DNA from: Gnetum montanum
Taxonomy: Eukaryota > Streptophyta > Gnetopsida > Gnetales > Gnetaceae
Reading direction: 5' to 3'
DNA length: 64,000 nucleotides
Assembly: GCA_015680685.1 (NCBI GenBank)
Contig: MNCI01017937.1
Coordinates: forward strand, 171,836-235,835
Below the pieces are notes generated by a model. That model was given only the letters and a program-made list of their open reading frames with translations. It was not told the DNA's origin and did not search any database. A program made the translations under genes and the position numbers. Below are positions 1-8,839 of the stretch, piece after piece (the first letter of the stretch is position 1; each line of letters opens with the position of its first letter).

Positions 1-1443
1 GATCTTTTGAGGTGGTTCACGAACATCGATGCCCAACACGTGCCATGCACTGATAACACGCTGGCCGACGCACTGGCTACACTGGCTTTGAATGTACCCT
101 CACACTTGTTCGACACCTGTCCCACATTAATAATAGATTGCATAGATCCCATCATTCAAGCAGTGCAAATATCTGCTCTGCTCGAGGATAGAACGCCAGA
201 GTGGTACAATAGCATTAAGACTTACCTCTTGCATGGCGAGCCACCGCATGAATTAACATGCGCATAGAAAGATGCAATCTGTAAGCGAGCTAGGCAGTAC
301 GTCATCATAGGAGACAGTACTATTTGTAGACGCTCTTTTGATGGTTTGCTGCTTACTTGCGTTAACAAGAACCAAGCACAACGTATAGTTGGCGAGGTCC
401 ATGAGGGACTATGCGGAAGACACGTAGCACCACGGGCTATGGCTTCAAAAATCTGTCACTTAGGGTATTACTAGCCTTACATGGGAAAAGATTGTTTGAA
501 AAAGGTTAAAACGTGCGACACGTGTTAGCATCACGCAAATCTTATACACGTGTCACCTACAGAGTTACATATGACTCAGATAACATAGCCGTTTCAACGA
601 TGGGGACTAGACATCATAGGTCCCATTGCACCAAAATCTTCCGCAGGTCATAGCTTCATAATTACCGCTACTGAGTACTTTACGAAGTGGGTAGAAGCTA
701 TTTCTTTACAGAAGATCACATCTCAACAGATTTGCCATTTCATCTTAGACAACATTGTAACCAGATTCGGGCTCCCGATGACTATCGTGACCGATAACGG
801 GCCACATTTTAGTAGTATGGAAACCAAATCCTTCTGTGATAGCCTTGGCATTAAACAATCTTTTTCCTCGCCCTATTACCCACAAGCGAATGGTCAAGCT
901 AAAGCCACAAACAAGATCATCATCAATCTGCTCAAGAAAATGCTTGACAGCAACAATAGGCAGTGGCATGAAGAAATCCTTTATGTGCTATGGGCATACC
1001 ATACTACATATAGGATAGCTATAGATAGTATGCCCTATAGCCTAGTCTATGGATCTGAAGTAGTGCTGCTCCTCGAATTGCAAATTCCTTCTCTGAGAAT
1101 GGTCCTCTCCACAATTATAAATGAGGCTCAACACACTGAGTCGCGGATCATGGATTTGGATTCAGTAGAAGAGAAGCGAATACAAACACTTGATACAATT
1201 CAGAAGTATCAAGAAAAATAGAGGTAAAAGCATTGCCATAATCTCCAGCAGTGCCCGATCAAGAAGGGAGATTTAGTTCTCAAGGCCATTTGTGAACCAG
1301 TGGGTAAATTCTCTACAAACTGGGAGGGCCCTTTCTTGGTGGTTGATGTGTATGGCAACGGAGCATTCAAGCTAGCGGACAACGACGACAACGAGCTACC
1401 AAATCCTGTTAATCATATATATCTGAAGCGGTACTACATATAG
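1..1443 (+). pseudogene. pol fragment: end of second RNase H, then integrase (element K)
   Basis: One frame runs from the left edge to a plausible natural stop at 1443. It begins with the last RNase H motif (HVPCTDNTLADALATLA), typical of the extra RNase H of the Tat lineage. The usual spacer follows, then the integrase zinc region (GYY-PYMGKD, CDTC), the catalytic core (WGLDIIGP near 600, TDNGPHF near 790, QANGQAKATNK near 885) and a C-terminal domain with NWEGPF and LKRYYI. Integrase would join element cDNA to host DNA in the nucleus. The frame is broken by TAG at 265, 472, 526, 586 and 1219 and TAA at 1225, with no frameshift seen. The third catalytic residue, normally Glu, is Lys at 901-903. 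It is non-functional. Confidence 0.9.
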
Positions 1444-1469
1444 CTACATCTCTAGTGTGAACATCAGGT

Positions 1470-1990
1470 ATGGCCATAATCGTCTGCTATGACACTATAC
1501 TGGCAACAACCGTCAGCTACGACATAAAACTGGCACTCCCTTCACGCATCTGCCACGACGCTAAACTGGCACTGATCGTCTACCACGACATAAAACTGGC
1601 AAGTTGTAACTGTCTACTACGACGTAAAACTAACAGTGTTGTACAGGTCCACCAAGACGAAAAACTGGCATTTCCTGCACGTGTCCGCCACGATGCTAAA
1701 CTGGCATCGGATGTCCTCCATGACATAAAACTGGCTTAGGTAAGTGATCGTCTGCTGAGACATAAAACTAGCACAGACTTGTCCCTGGGTTATGACACAA
1801 AACTAACACCCATAGCATGGTCTACTGAGACCATAAATCAGCTTCTCCACCATCCGCTATGACGTAAAACTAGCATTTTTTGGTTTACCCAGACTTTAAA
1901 CTGGGACCATGGTCTGCTGAGACTTAAAACCAGCAACGACAATCTACCAGGACTTAAAACTGGGACTCCCAAACTGCCATCATGCAAGTC
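1470..1990 (+). repeat. AAACTGGCA tandem array after integrase (element K)
   Basis: About 12-15 diverged units of roughly 30-45 bp follow the end of pol. Each contains a phrase like CTACGACATAAAACTGGCA followed by a variable spacer. Most units here keep CTGG; a few read CTAG. Related arrays occur near 7.5, 39.5, 49.1 and 63.5 kb. No function is known to me. The small ORF across it (1470-1739) is a by-product of the repeat. Confidence 0.85.
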
Positions 1991-3088
1991 AAGTGAGCGT
2001 AATTATCTCTGTACAGCTGCAAGACAAATGGGGTGGGATGCTGAGATAGTCCCAGTGTCACTACCTCACCAGCATTCTGCTGATCCCTCGGATGTGCTGA
2101 AGGGCATCCTACTGACCCCTCGGAGATACCGTCACTGCACCTATTTCAGCAGTGGTACCTTTGAGAGGTTAGTTTCGCTGTTCGGAGCCCCAAAGGAGTT
2201 CTCATCAATTACGACTTTGGGGATCTCCGCTCATCATTACTATCAGTCTCTAGCTTCACAGATTCATCTGGTTGGTTCTTTACATAACTAGTTAGGTGCG
2301 CTGAGTCTGATATTCTTTGGCGGTGATATGTTGGGCCGAGCGTCAAGGGTGAAGACTTGGGCCTCGTGCTACAGTTCTTCCTTCACGGCCTGATCATTTT
2401 ATCTCGCCTTTAATAGTACTTGTTTCAACAACCTCGCCCATGATTCGCATGGACAATGGTATCCTCTGTTTTCTTCTTTGGCTGTAGGTTACTTGTTACG
2501 AAGACGTCGTTCGAAGGTGCGTTCATCTGAGTGGTGTAATACCGATAGCATTTTGAGATAGCTGCTTAGGTTGGCTTGTCCACTCGGAGGGGTGCATCCT
2601 TGTGTCCCTCATAATCTTACCCCTAGCCCTTATCACTATCCTTAACTATCCGATCCACTTCCCGTACGCAAAATGCACATACGCTACACACGCTTTCTGC
2701 ATCTGCATTGTAATCAAGTCCATGAACCGGTGTAATGCAACTCGCCTAGTGGACACAAAAAAAAAGAGAGCAGGGGTCGGCAAAATGGGTGAAATACATC
2801 TCACCCAGGCCGTGTAGATGCAACACAATTCGTCTATGCAACCCCCTTTAACACAAAATGATGGCATAACTCCATGCAAATGCAATCGCAGGAGAATGCC
2901 TGAGTTCTTATGCGTGAAAATCTATCCTTCCTCATTTGCGTCTTCCCCGAACCTCATTTGTGTCTTCCCCAAACCTGTTTCCTCCTATACCATTCTATCT
3001 CCCATTTCCTTCATCTTTGCTCCTTTGTGTTGACAGGGCGACAACTTGAGTACTTGTTGATAAACGCTGTTGGTACTTTCATCGACTC
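1991..3088 (+). other. 3' noncoding region of element K
   Basis: No recognisable domain is present. The longest ORF, 2028-2291 (87 aa), matches no family I know. By position this is the untranslated stretch between the array and the polypurine tract. The equivalent segments of elements I (27819-28830) and C (39661-40756) resemble each other, sharing a GTAGGA-GAAGCCT segment, while this copy is more diverged. The stretch near 2660-2700 (TACGCAAAATGCACATACGC) recalls the TACGC motifs of K's own LTR. Confidence 0.5.
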
Positions 3089-3163
3089 GGTGTTTCGTAT
3101 TCTTTGGCGACGTCTTTCGGGCAAGCCCTCTAACCGTCACCAAAGAGGGGCCATTGAAACACC
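3089..3163 (+). other. polypurine tract inside an imperfect inverted repeat (element K)
   Basis: The purine-rich AAAGAGGGG (3142-3150) just before the LTR is the expected plus-strand primer. It lies in the 3' arm of an inverted repeat. Inner arms are TCTTTGGCGACG (3101-3112) and CGTCACCAAAGA (3135-3146). Outer arms are GGTGTTTC (3089-3096) and GAAACACC (3156-3163), the latter being the first bases of the LTR. The same arrangement recurs before LTRs H and C. Confidence 0.8.
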
Positions 3164-3329
3164 GTAGAAATTGTGAATCGGCCTCAGGTGAAGATTCACG
3201 ATTCAAGTAAAAGTTTGTGATAGAATTCCAGAAGGTAGAACAAGGCAAAGCAAGGCGAAACGGTGCCTGGCATCAAGTCTCCAAGTTCATTACAGATTTC
3301 AATTTTACTATGTTTTTTGTCTTTACACT

Positions 3330-3850
3330 ACATTACGCAACATCACGTAATGACGCTTAGCGTAATTTTGCTTAACATAGTCTGACATCAGAAGGTGACT
3401 TACTTCAATAGATTTGGTGAAGTTTAAGGCCTGAGCAGCGTAATATGCGACTTCTCGCATATCTTGCTAAGTCTTTTGTCCAAGGTCAGGTTTACGATCT
3501 ATTACGCAAGGCAACGTAATGAGCTTCAAAAAGGTCAAAGGGAAAGTCCAAGGGAAGCGTGACAGATTGGCCCCTTTCTTTTGCAGATTGATCGCCTTAT
3601 GCTCGTTACGCTACACAACATACGTCAGTGTAATTTATCACTGGGTTGATCATGCTTTATGCTTCACTATGCTTTGCTGCATAAATGAGCGTAAAACAGC
3701 CTGACTCACTATTTCCATGCTTTGTTATGCTCTGCCACGCGACAAGGCGTAAACAAGTGAAATACAGCGTAAAGCTGGCTAAAGCAGTTACGCATTTGCA
3801 ATCCATATGCGCAATACGCTGATAAGCGTATTTGTGTGTAATCATGAAGC
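3330..3850 (+). promoter_or_regulatory. U3 array of dyad TACGC/GCGTA motifs (LTR A)
   Basis: Short palindromic units built on TTACGC and GCGTAA are scattered through this block. Clear dyads are ATTACGCAACATCACGTAAT (3332-3351) and ATTACGCAAGGCAACGTAAT (3501-3520). Looser ones follow near 3605, 3730 and 3790-3835. The block ends about 120 bp before the TATA box. It resembles an enhancer-like U3 array; no binding factor can be named. Confidence 0.7.
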
Positions 3851-3971
3851 AGCTTCAGCAAATTTTTGACAGTGTACGTTGCAATGTGACGTGACATAGC
3901 TAGTTCGTCAAATCGACGGCATCCGAAAACTTTGGGACATGTGTCATCAAGGCCGTGCCTTTTCTGCATGT

Positions 3972-3980
3972 TATAAATAC
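3972..3980 (+). promoter_or_regulatory. TATA box of LTR A
   Basis: TATAAATAC lies about 800 bp into the LTR and downstream of the motif array. LTRs R and C have TATA boxes at the equivalent place, so the U3/R boundary should lie roughly 30 bp further on. Confidence 0.7.
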
Positions 3981-4757
3981 CCTAGTCGGCGAAGAAGAGA
4001 AAAGCGAGGACTTATGGACATTTTTTGGAAGGAGAGCAGTAGTTAGCATCTTCAAATTTTGGCAATTATCATCCTTGAGCAGAAGCAAGAGACATTTGTT
4101 TTGAGCATTTGGCATCAGGAACGATCATACCCTTTGGCAAAAATACAGTTCTCCCATCGGTGATCCTTGGCGGTTTTGAGCAGAGACTATCCAAAGCGAA
4201 GAAGATAGATCAGAGATCGTGAGATCATCTGGTGTGGTTGGCAAGATCTATTGGCTAGACATAGTTGGTTGATAGGCATCTGAGCTTGACCTTCCTTGCA
4301 CTCCATCTTTGGCTTATAAGGTAGACCGAGCTCCATTCTACACTCCTTGTTAAACATTTTTCTTATTATTTTGTGTATGTTCCGCACAAGATAATCAGAG
4401 TCTTCCCATTATAACTTTGTATACAAAATACTCGTTCCTTTCAGGTCAAAGTATAGATCTTGAAATCACTCATTTCTCTTAGATCTGATTCCCTTTGTCA
4501 TGTTAACGTTGTCATTATTGCAATCTATTTACATCATTTTCCTCTCCTTTCATGATTTATCGAATCAGATCGTTCCACGAAATGCCTATAATCTTCGTCG
4601 ATTTATTGATTTAGTAAGTCCCTGTCTGATCGACAAGATCGTTCAGGGTACTGTGGATTCGTTTTCTCCAGCACAGCCCTCGCACGGATCCATGGTTAAG
4701 ACTATGTACACGGATTTTATTTGGTATTCTAGCTGCTGACATTTTCTGTCGTTACAG

Positions 4758-6990
4758 CATCATACCATTATGAGGATTTTTCCTATATCCTTAGCTAGGA
4801 AAGCATTTGATTGGTATCGAGCATTACCTAGAGGATCAATATCCTTCCTTGAAGACTTGATAACTTAGTTTGTTAATCACTTCAAGTATAACTTGAAGCC
4901 CATTACCATGCTTGACCAACTTATGAAGGTCAATTAGGAACCCCTTGAGCCCATACAGAAGTTCATCTAATAATGGAATGGACTTTTGAATGTAATATCA
5001 AAGCCCATAGTAGAAACTCACAGTTTGGCTATATTTAAGGGGATGGTTAATAACTTTATCAATTCTAAACTTTGCTACCTTGTCCCATGGTCACTTAGGC
5101 AAGCATTCTCCCAAACGAATAATCTAGAAGATGCTACAGAGGTTAGTCATGACCCAGCCTACATAACATACAAAAACCAACATACGTGGAAAGACATCAA
5201 GAAAGGCAAACATAAAAATATAATTGTAGCAATTGTAGAGGCCAAAACCACTAGCCAGGTGCTAAGGACCAATCCACCCAAGGTCCCACTAATAATAGCT
5301 ATGAAAACTAGCCTTTGGCCTCTAGAGCCACTACATCGACAACAAGCAGACCCAATTTTGAAAGGAAGGATAAGTCTAAATATACTACACTACCATTAAA
5401 ACCATTAGAGTTGTTAGATCAACTATTGAAAATTGGATGTATCCAATAAAAATAGATGTTTGAAGCTTTCCAAATGAAACATGATAGAATCTAAGAAATA
5501 GCCAAGGACCTAACTAAAGCAATGAAAGATGACCCACTGTTGCCTAAGTACTTTAATATAGAAAACATTTTCCACTATCATCAACTACCTAATTATGGTA
5601 CAGACTTCTGCCTTGCATTGAAGGATGACTTGTAGAAGATGATAGATACGGAAGAGATGGTTCTAGATGCATCATACCATGTCTGCCCTCAAAACCAATC
5701 AATGTAGATGTACAAAGACCCATTGAATGCTAACAACATTGCACATATCATATCAGAATTCAACGTAGATGGTAATCAAAGATCCTCAAGAGAACCATTT
5801 GATATTCATGTACCCCCTTATGCTAAAAGGGCTTCTTTAGCTTCCACTAGGTCAAGATCCCATTTTTTCGTGAGGATGTTGTTACAAGTACATCCCAAAG
5901 AACCATTTATCATCAAGATGCCCTAGTCCATCATAGCCCAACCAACCATAGACTCACAAATTAATAAAACCACCCAAGAACCCCCTATGGTGGCTAATGC
6001 TATTGCATCTTCCTCACAGCCAACAACTAACAACCAAAAATCTTCAAATAAGCAAAGGAAGAAGCAAAAGCAAAAGTCCAATAATAAGGGTGATAAGTAG
6101 ATGGAGGCACAAAATGAAGTGGACCCACCAAAGCCTAGTTTCATATCGGCTATACCCATGACTTCCCCTTCCCAATCTAGTCCAAACAACAAACCAAAAG
6201 AGGATTCCAAAGCACATGGCTAGAAGAATGAGGAGAAGCACCAAAAATCACAACTGAAGACGAAAGTACACATTCTGGGATCCATGTAGAAAGTGAAACA
6301 CAATTGGGGCAACAAGCCCATGGCTAACGATAAAACCTTTCTTAGTGTGATAGATTAGGTTAGAAAATATCTTAAACAAAAGAACACTACTCTGTGTTTG
6401 TATGACTTGATAATGACTTCTGCCACACATTTGGAGATGTTAGTCAAAATGCTAAGTTCTATCCTTGTTAGTGAGGATATCCCTACTCATGAGGAATCCA
6501 TCCATGTAGTGATGGTCCCTCCCATACCTAGGGAGGAGAAGTCAACAACCTTAAAATTTTGTGATAGCAAAATTAAGGTTAATGCCCAAAATGGAAAAAT
6601 TACTAGAAACCCTCTATTCATAACTATATACATAGGGTAGTTTAAGGTGTATTGGGTGCATGTAGATGATGGTATGACTATTAATGTCATCCAATGCACC
6701 ATTTTTGAATGGCTAGGTTTGACAGAGAAAATACAACAAACATTGATAGCTGCTCTCAAGTCTTTCAATGAATTGAGGATTACTATCAAGGGGTCCATCT
6801 CCTTAGATTTTGGGAGCAATTACTCATGACTGAGAATTTCTTAATGGTAGAGGAGATGCCTGGGTTTAACCTTATCCTAGGAAGACCTTGGTTGGCTTAG
6901 TTATGATCTATGTCTTCTTTCCTCCACTGGGAAATTCACCTTCCTTATGAGAAGGGGGGGGGGGGGGGGGGGGGGCGGTGGTGGTGTGAG
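4758..6990 (+). pseudogene. gag-protease remnant (element I)
   Basis: The frame opens inside the capsid region (HHTIMRIFPISLA, DWYRALPRGS), continues through FKYNLKPITMLDQLM and the gag tail at 4986-5399 (NNFINSKLCYLVPWS, AFSQTNN), and on to a decayed knuckle region near 5570 (HYHQLPN, DFCLALKDDL). The retropepsin follows at about 6655-6900: a VDDGMTINV active-site block, then EEMPGFNLILGRPWLA. These proteins would form the particle and process it. Many TAG stops and several frameshifts interrupt it. The gag N-terminus is missing because element K sits there. Minus-strand ORFs at 5923-6244 and 6487-6819 are antisense shadows. Confidence 0.85.
6954..6975 (+). repeat. 22-bp poly-G run
   Basis: An uninterrupted run of 22 G bases lies at the 3' end of the protease remnant, where the other copies read AAAGGTGGTC or AAGGAGGTGG. 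It looks like slippage expansion of a short G-rich stretch. Sequencing error in its length is possible. Confidence 0.8.
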
Positions 6991-6999
6991 GGTTGAGAT

Positions 7000-7495
7000 C
7001 ATCATTCATGGTGATAATGCAATGTATCTAGTTATTGAAAATGTGAACATAGAGTAGGGGTCCAAAGTGGAGTTTCACAAAGAAACTCCCAGTCATGAGA
7101 TCTAACAACCCAAGAGAAAGTAGAAAACCAATAATGACAATAATGAGCAGCAAGATGCATCATGGGATGAACTCCCATTTAAAATTAATAGTGAAGATGA
7201 TGGTGAATATAAAATTGTATAGAGTAGACCTTACTCATTTCATAATCTTTAAAAAATTAGGAAATATTTACACAAGTGAAGTATCCCTTGACCCTTCCAC
7301 CCCATGTCCTTATAAGCATGTAGTTGATAGCCATGTAGCTTAAACTTTCTTTGCTAATTTGTTATGCTTGTTGGTGTATTTTGTTTTAGTCTTCATGTAG
7401 GTAGCCTAGAATTTTTATTTTCATTTGCATTTTATTCATGTATTATAGTCTTTCTTTTTTGTTACCTTTATACATGATGAAAAAAATATAAGACT
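7000..7495 (+). other. protease tail and spacer (element I)
   Basis: The first ~280 bp resemble the stretch after the protease in element D (IIHGDN, then KLYRVDLTHF-IFKKLG against KLV-SRPYSLPNLGK). The rest is AT-rich with no detectable coding signal. Confidence 0.5.
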
Positions 7496-7499
7496 CCAA

Positions 7500-7865
7500 G
7501 GGATTGTCATGGCCTAAAACTAGCAAACCCATGGCTTGTCAAGGCTTTAAATTGGCATCATGATTTTCCAAGGCTTTGAACCAACATACTAGTTTGCTAA
7601 GACTTTAAACTAGCATCACAATCTGCTAAGACTCTAAATTGGCATTACAGTCCACTAAGACTTTAAACTAGCATTGCAATCTACTCAGACTCTAAATTGG
7701 TGTTATAGTCTACTAATACTTTAACTAGCATCACAATTTGCTAAAACTCTAAATTGGCATTATAGTTCACTAAGACAATAAATTGGCATTGCAATCTTCT
7801 AAGACTCTAAACTAGCATCTTGGCCTGGTATAGCCTTAAACTGGTAATAAAGGTGCAGCCTGTCA
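7500..7865 (+). repeat. AAACTGGCA-derived tandem array (element I)
   Basis: About twelve units of ~30 bp follow the pattern TCTACTAAGACTTTAAACTAGCAT. Units end in either AAACTAGCAT or AAATTGGCAT, roughly equally often; one reads AAACTGGTAA and one AACCAACAT. Both common forms are one transition from AAACTGGCAT. The array follows the protease, as in elements C, D and R. Confidence 0.85.
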
Positions 7866-8205
7866 TGTCTTTTCTTTTATTAAAAAAAATGGCAAGTAAC
7901 CCTTATTTATTCATAATCTTATAATTCTCAACATAGCCAACATAGCCATATTTTACATAGATATTTTTAGTAGTTATAACCTTAGAACTTTAAAATGATA
8001 AAGCAATCAACAATGTATATAGCCAAAACCAAAATTGAAACTTAAAATTTAAAACATCTTAAAATAAAATAATATAGCCATGGCCACATTGTATGGCGTA
8101 AATGTTAAAACTATTTTTCATAAATGATAAAATGTCTACAACTCAAATTTTGGCCAACATAAGCCATATGATGTTGAGCATAAAGTGAAACAAATAATAA
8201 AGACT
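7866..8205. other. AT-rich spacer
   Basis: No coding, RNA or repeat signal is evident. The equivalent stretch in element D (49212-49540) has matching phrases (ATAGCCATGGCCACATTGTATGG here, CATAGCCATGATGACACTATG there). Confidence 0.4.
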
Positions 8206-8211
8206 ATCACA

Positions 8212-8830
8212 TCATGCATCTAATGGTGCTAAGGGGGCATCTAGAGGAGGAGGTGTTGGTGCATCATCGTCATCATCACCTATACTAATGAGATCATTAA
8301 CATCATAAAATGCCTACAAAATAGCAACACATAACCAATTAGTAACCATAATAACTAAAATTCTAACATGAACTAGGAAAAATAAAAAAAAATGAAAAAT
8401 ATATAAGCCATTATACCTATGAAGAATCTGGATTTGCAAACTCATAGGGAAGATGGTGAAGACTAGTCTCCAAACATTGGACGATATGGTCTTCTATCAT
8501 ATTGGCCCAGTCAACATCTTGTACATTGATGCCTATAAGGATGTTGGTTTTATCCACACTCATTCATGATGGTGGCTCCCATGAGATAGTAGCTAACCTC
8601 ATCTGTAGATATGGTAATTTATGGAGTGGGAGATTCAACCACTATTAGAGTGCTTTCAAAGAGGTTTGTGGTTTCAAGTCCCACTGAACTCAATGATCAC
8701 AATTATAAAGTGGAACTATCTTGGGTGAGTGGAAAATCATTCATGCAAAAACTCAAATTTAAGGTGGATCCCACTAGGTGCCTATTTAACAACCCAATTG
8801 AAATCCTAACACAATTGGATTTTTAGCTTC
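8212..8830 (-). pseudogene. 3' end of the antisense gene (element I copy)
   Basis: Read on the minus strand, the segment EPPS-MSVDKTNILIGIN, DVDWANMIEDHI and LETSLHHLPYE matches the element D copy (EPPTWTPIDRTSILYGIN, DVDWVNMMDD, LEEGLSHLPLE). Next come a splice-donor-like GTATAA, an AT-rich stretch and an acceptor-like TTTTGTAG near 8307. A last short exon follows, encoding ISIGDDDDDAPTPPPLDAP and ending in TGA near 8213. The upstream exons of the gene are missing here. Function is unknown. Conservation at protein level and the matching intron position argue it was once a real coding gene. Confidence 0.6.
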
Positions 8831-8839
8831 ACCATAGTG

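Larger units (their letters stand above)
1..4757 (+). mobile_element. Tat-lineage LTR retrotransposon K, 3' part
   Basis: The element enters from the left edge and contains, in order, the end of a second RNase H domain, integrase, a tandem array, a noncoding 3' region, a polypurine-tract hairpin and a 1603-bp LTR. Its LTR ends at 4757 and the next base lies inside the gag of another Tat element (I). I therefore infer that K inserted into that gag, whose 5' half would lie left of the window. Its left LTR and left target duplication are outside the window, so the insertion cannot be proved here. Confidence 0.8.
3155..4757 (+). repeat. LTR A: 3' LTR of element K
   Basis: It starts TGAAACACC directly after the polypurine tract and ends in TTACA, giving TG...CA ends and a length of 1603 bp. 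The last ~150 bp (AAGTCCCTGTCTGATCGAC, TTCTCCAGCAC, CTGACATTTTCTGTCGTTACA) align with the ends of LTRs C and R. LTR R is followed by a primer-binding-site-like sequence, which fixes the boundary. It holds a motif array and a TATA box, annotated separately. ORFs crossing it on both strands are incidental. Confidence 0.85.

Noticed and set aside
2028-2291. 87-aa ORF in K's 3' region
   Set aside because: No homologue recognised and no matching ORF in the equivalent region of elements I or C; probably chance.
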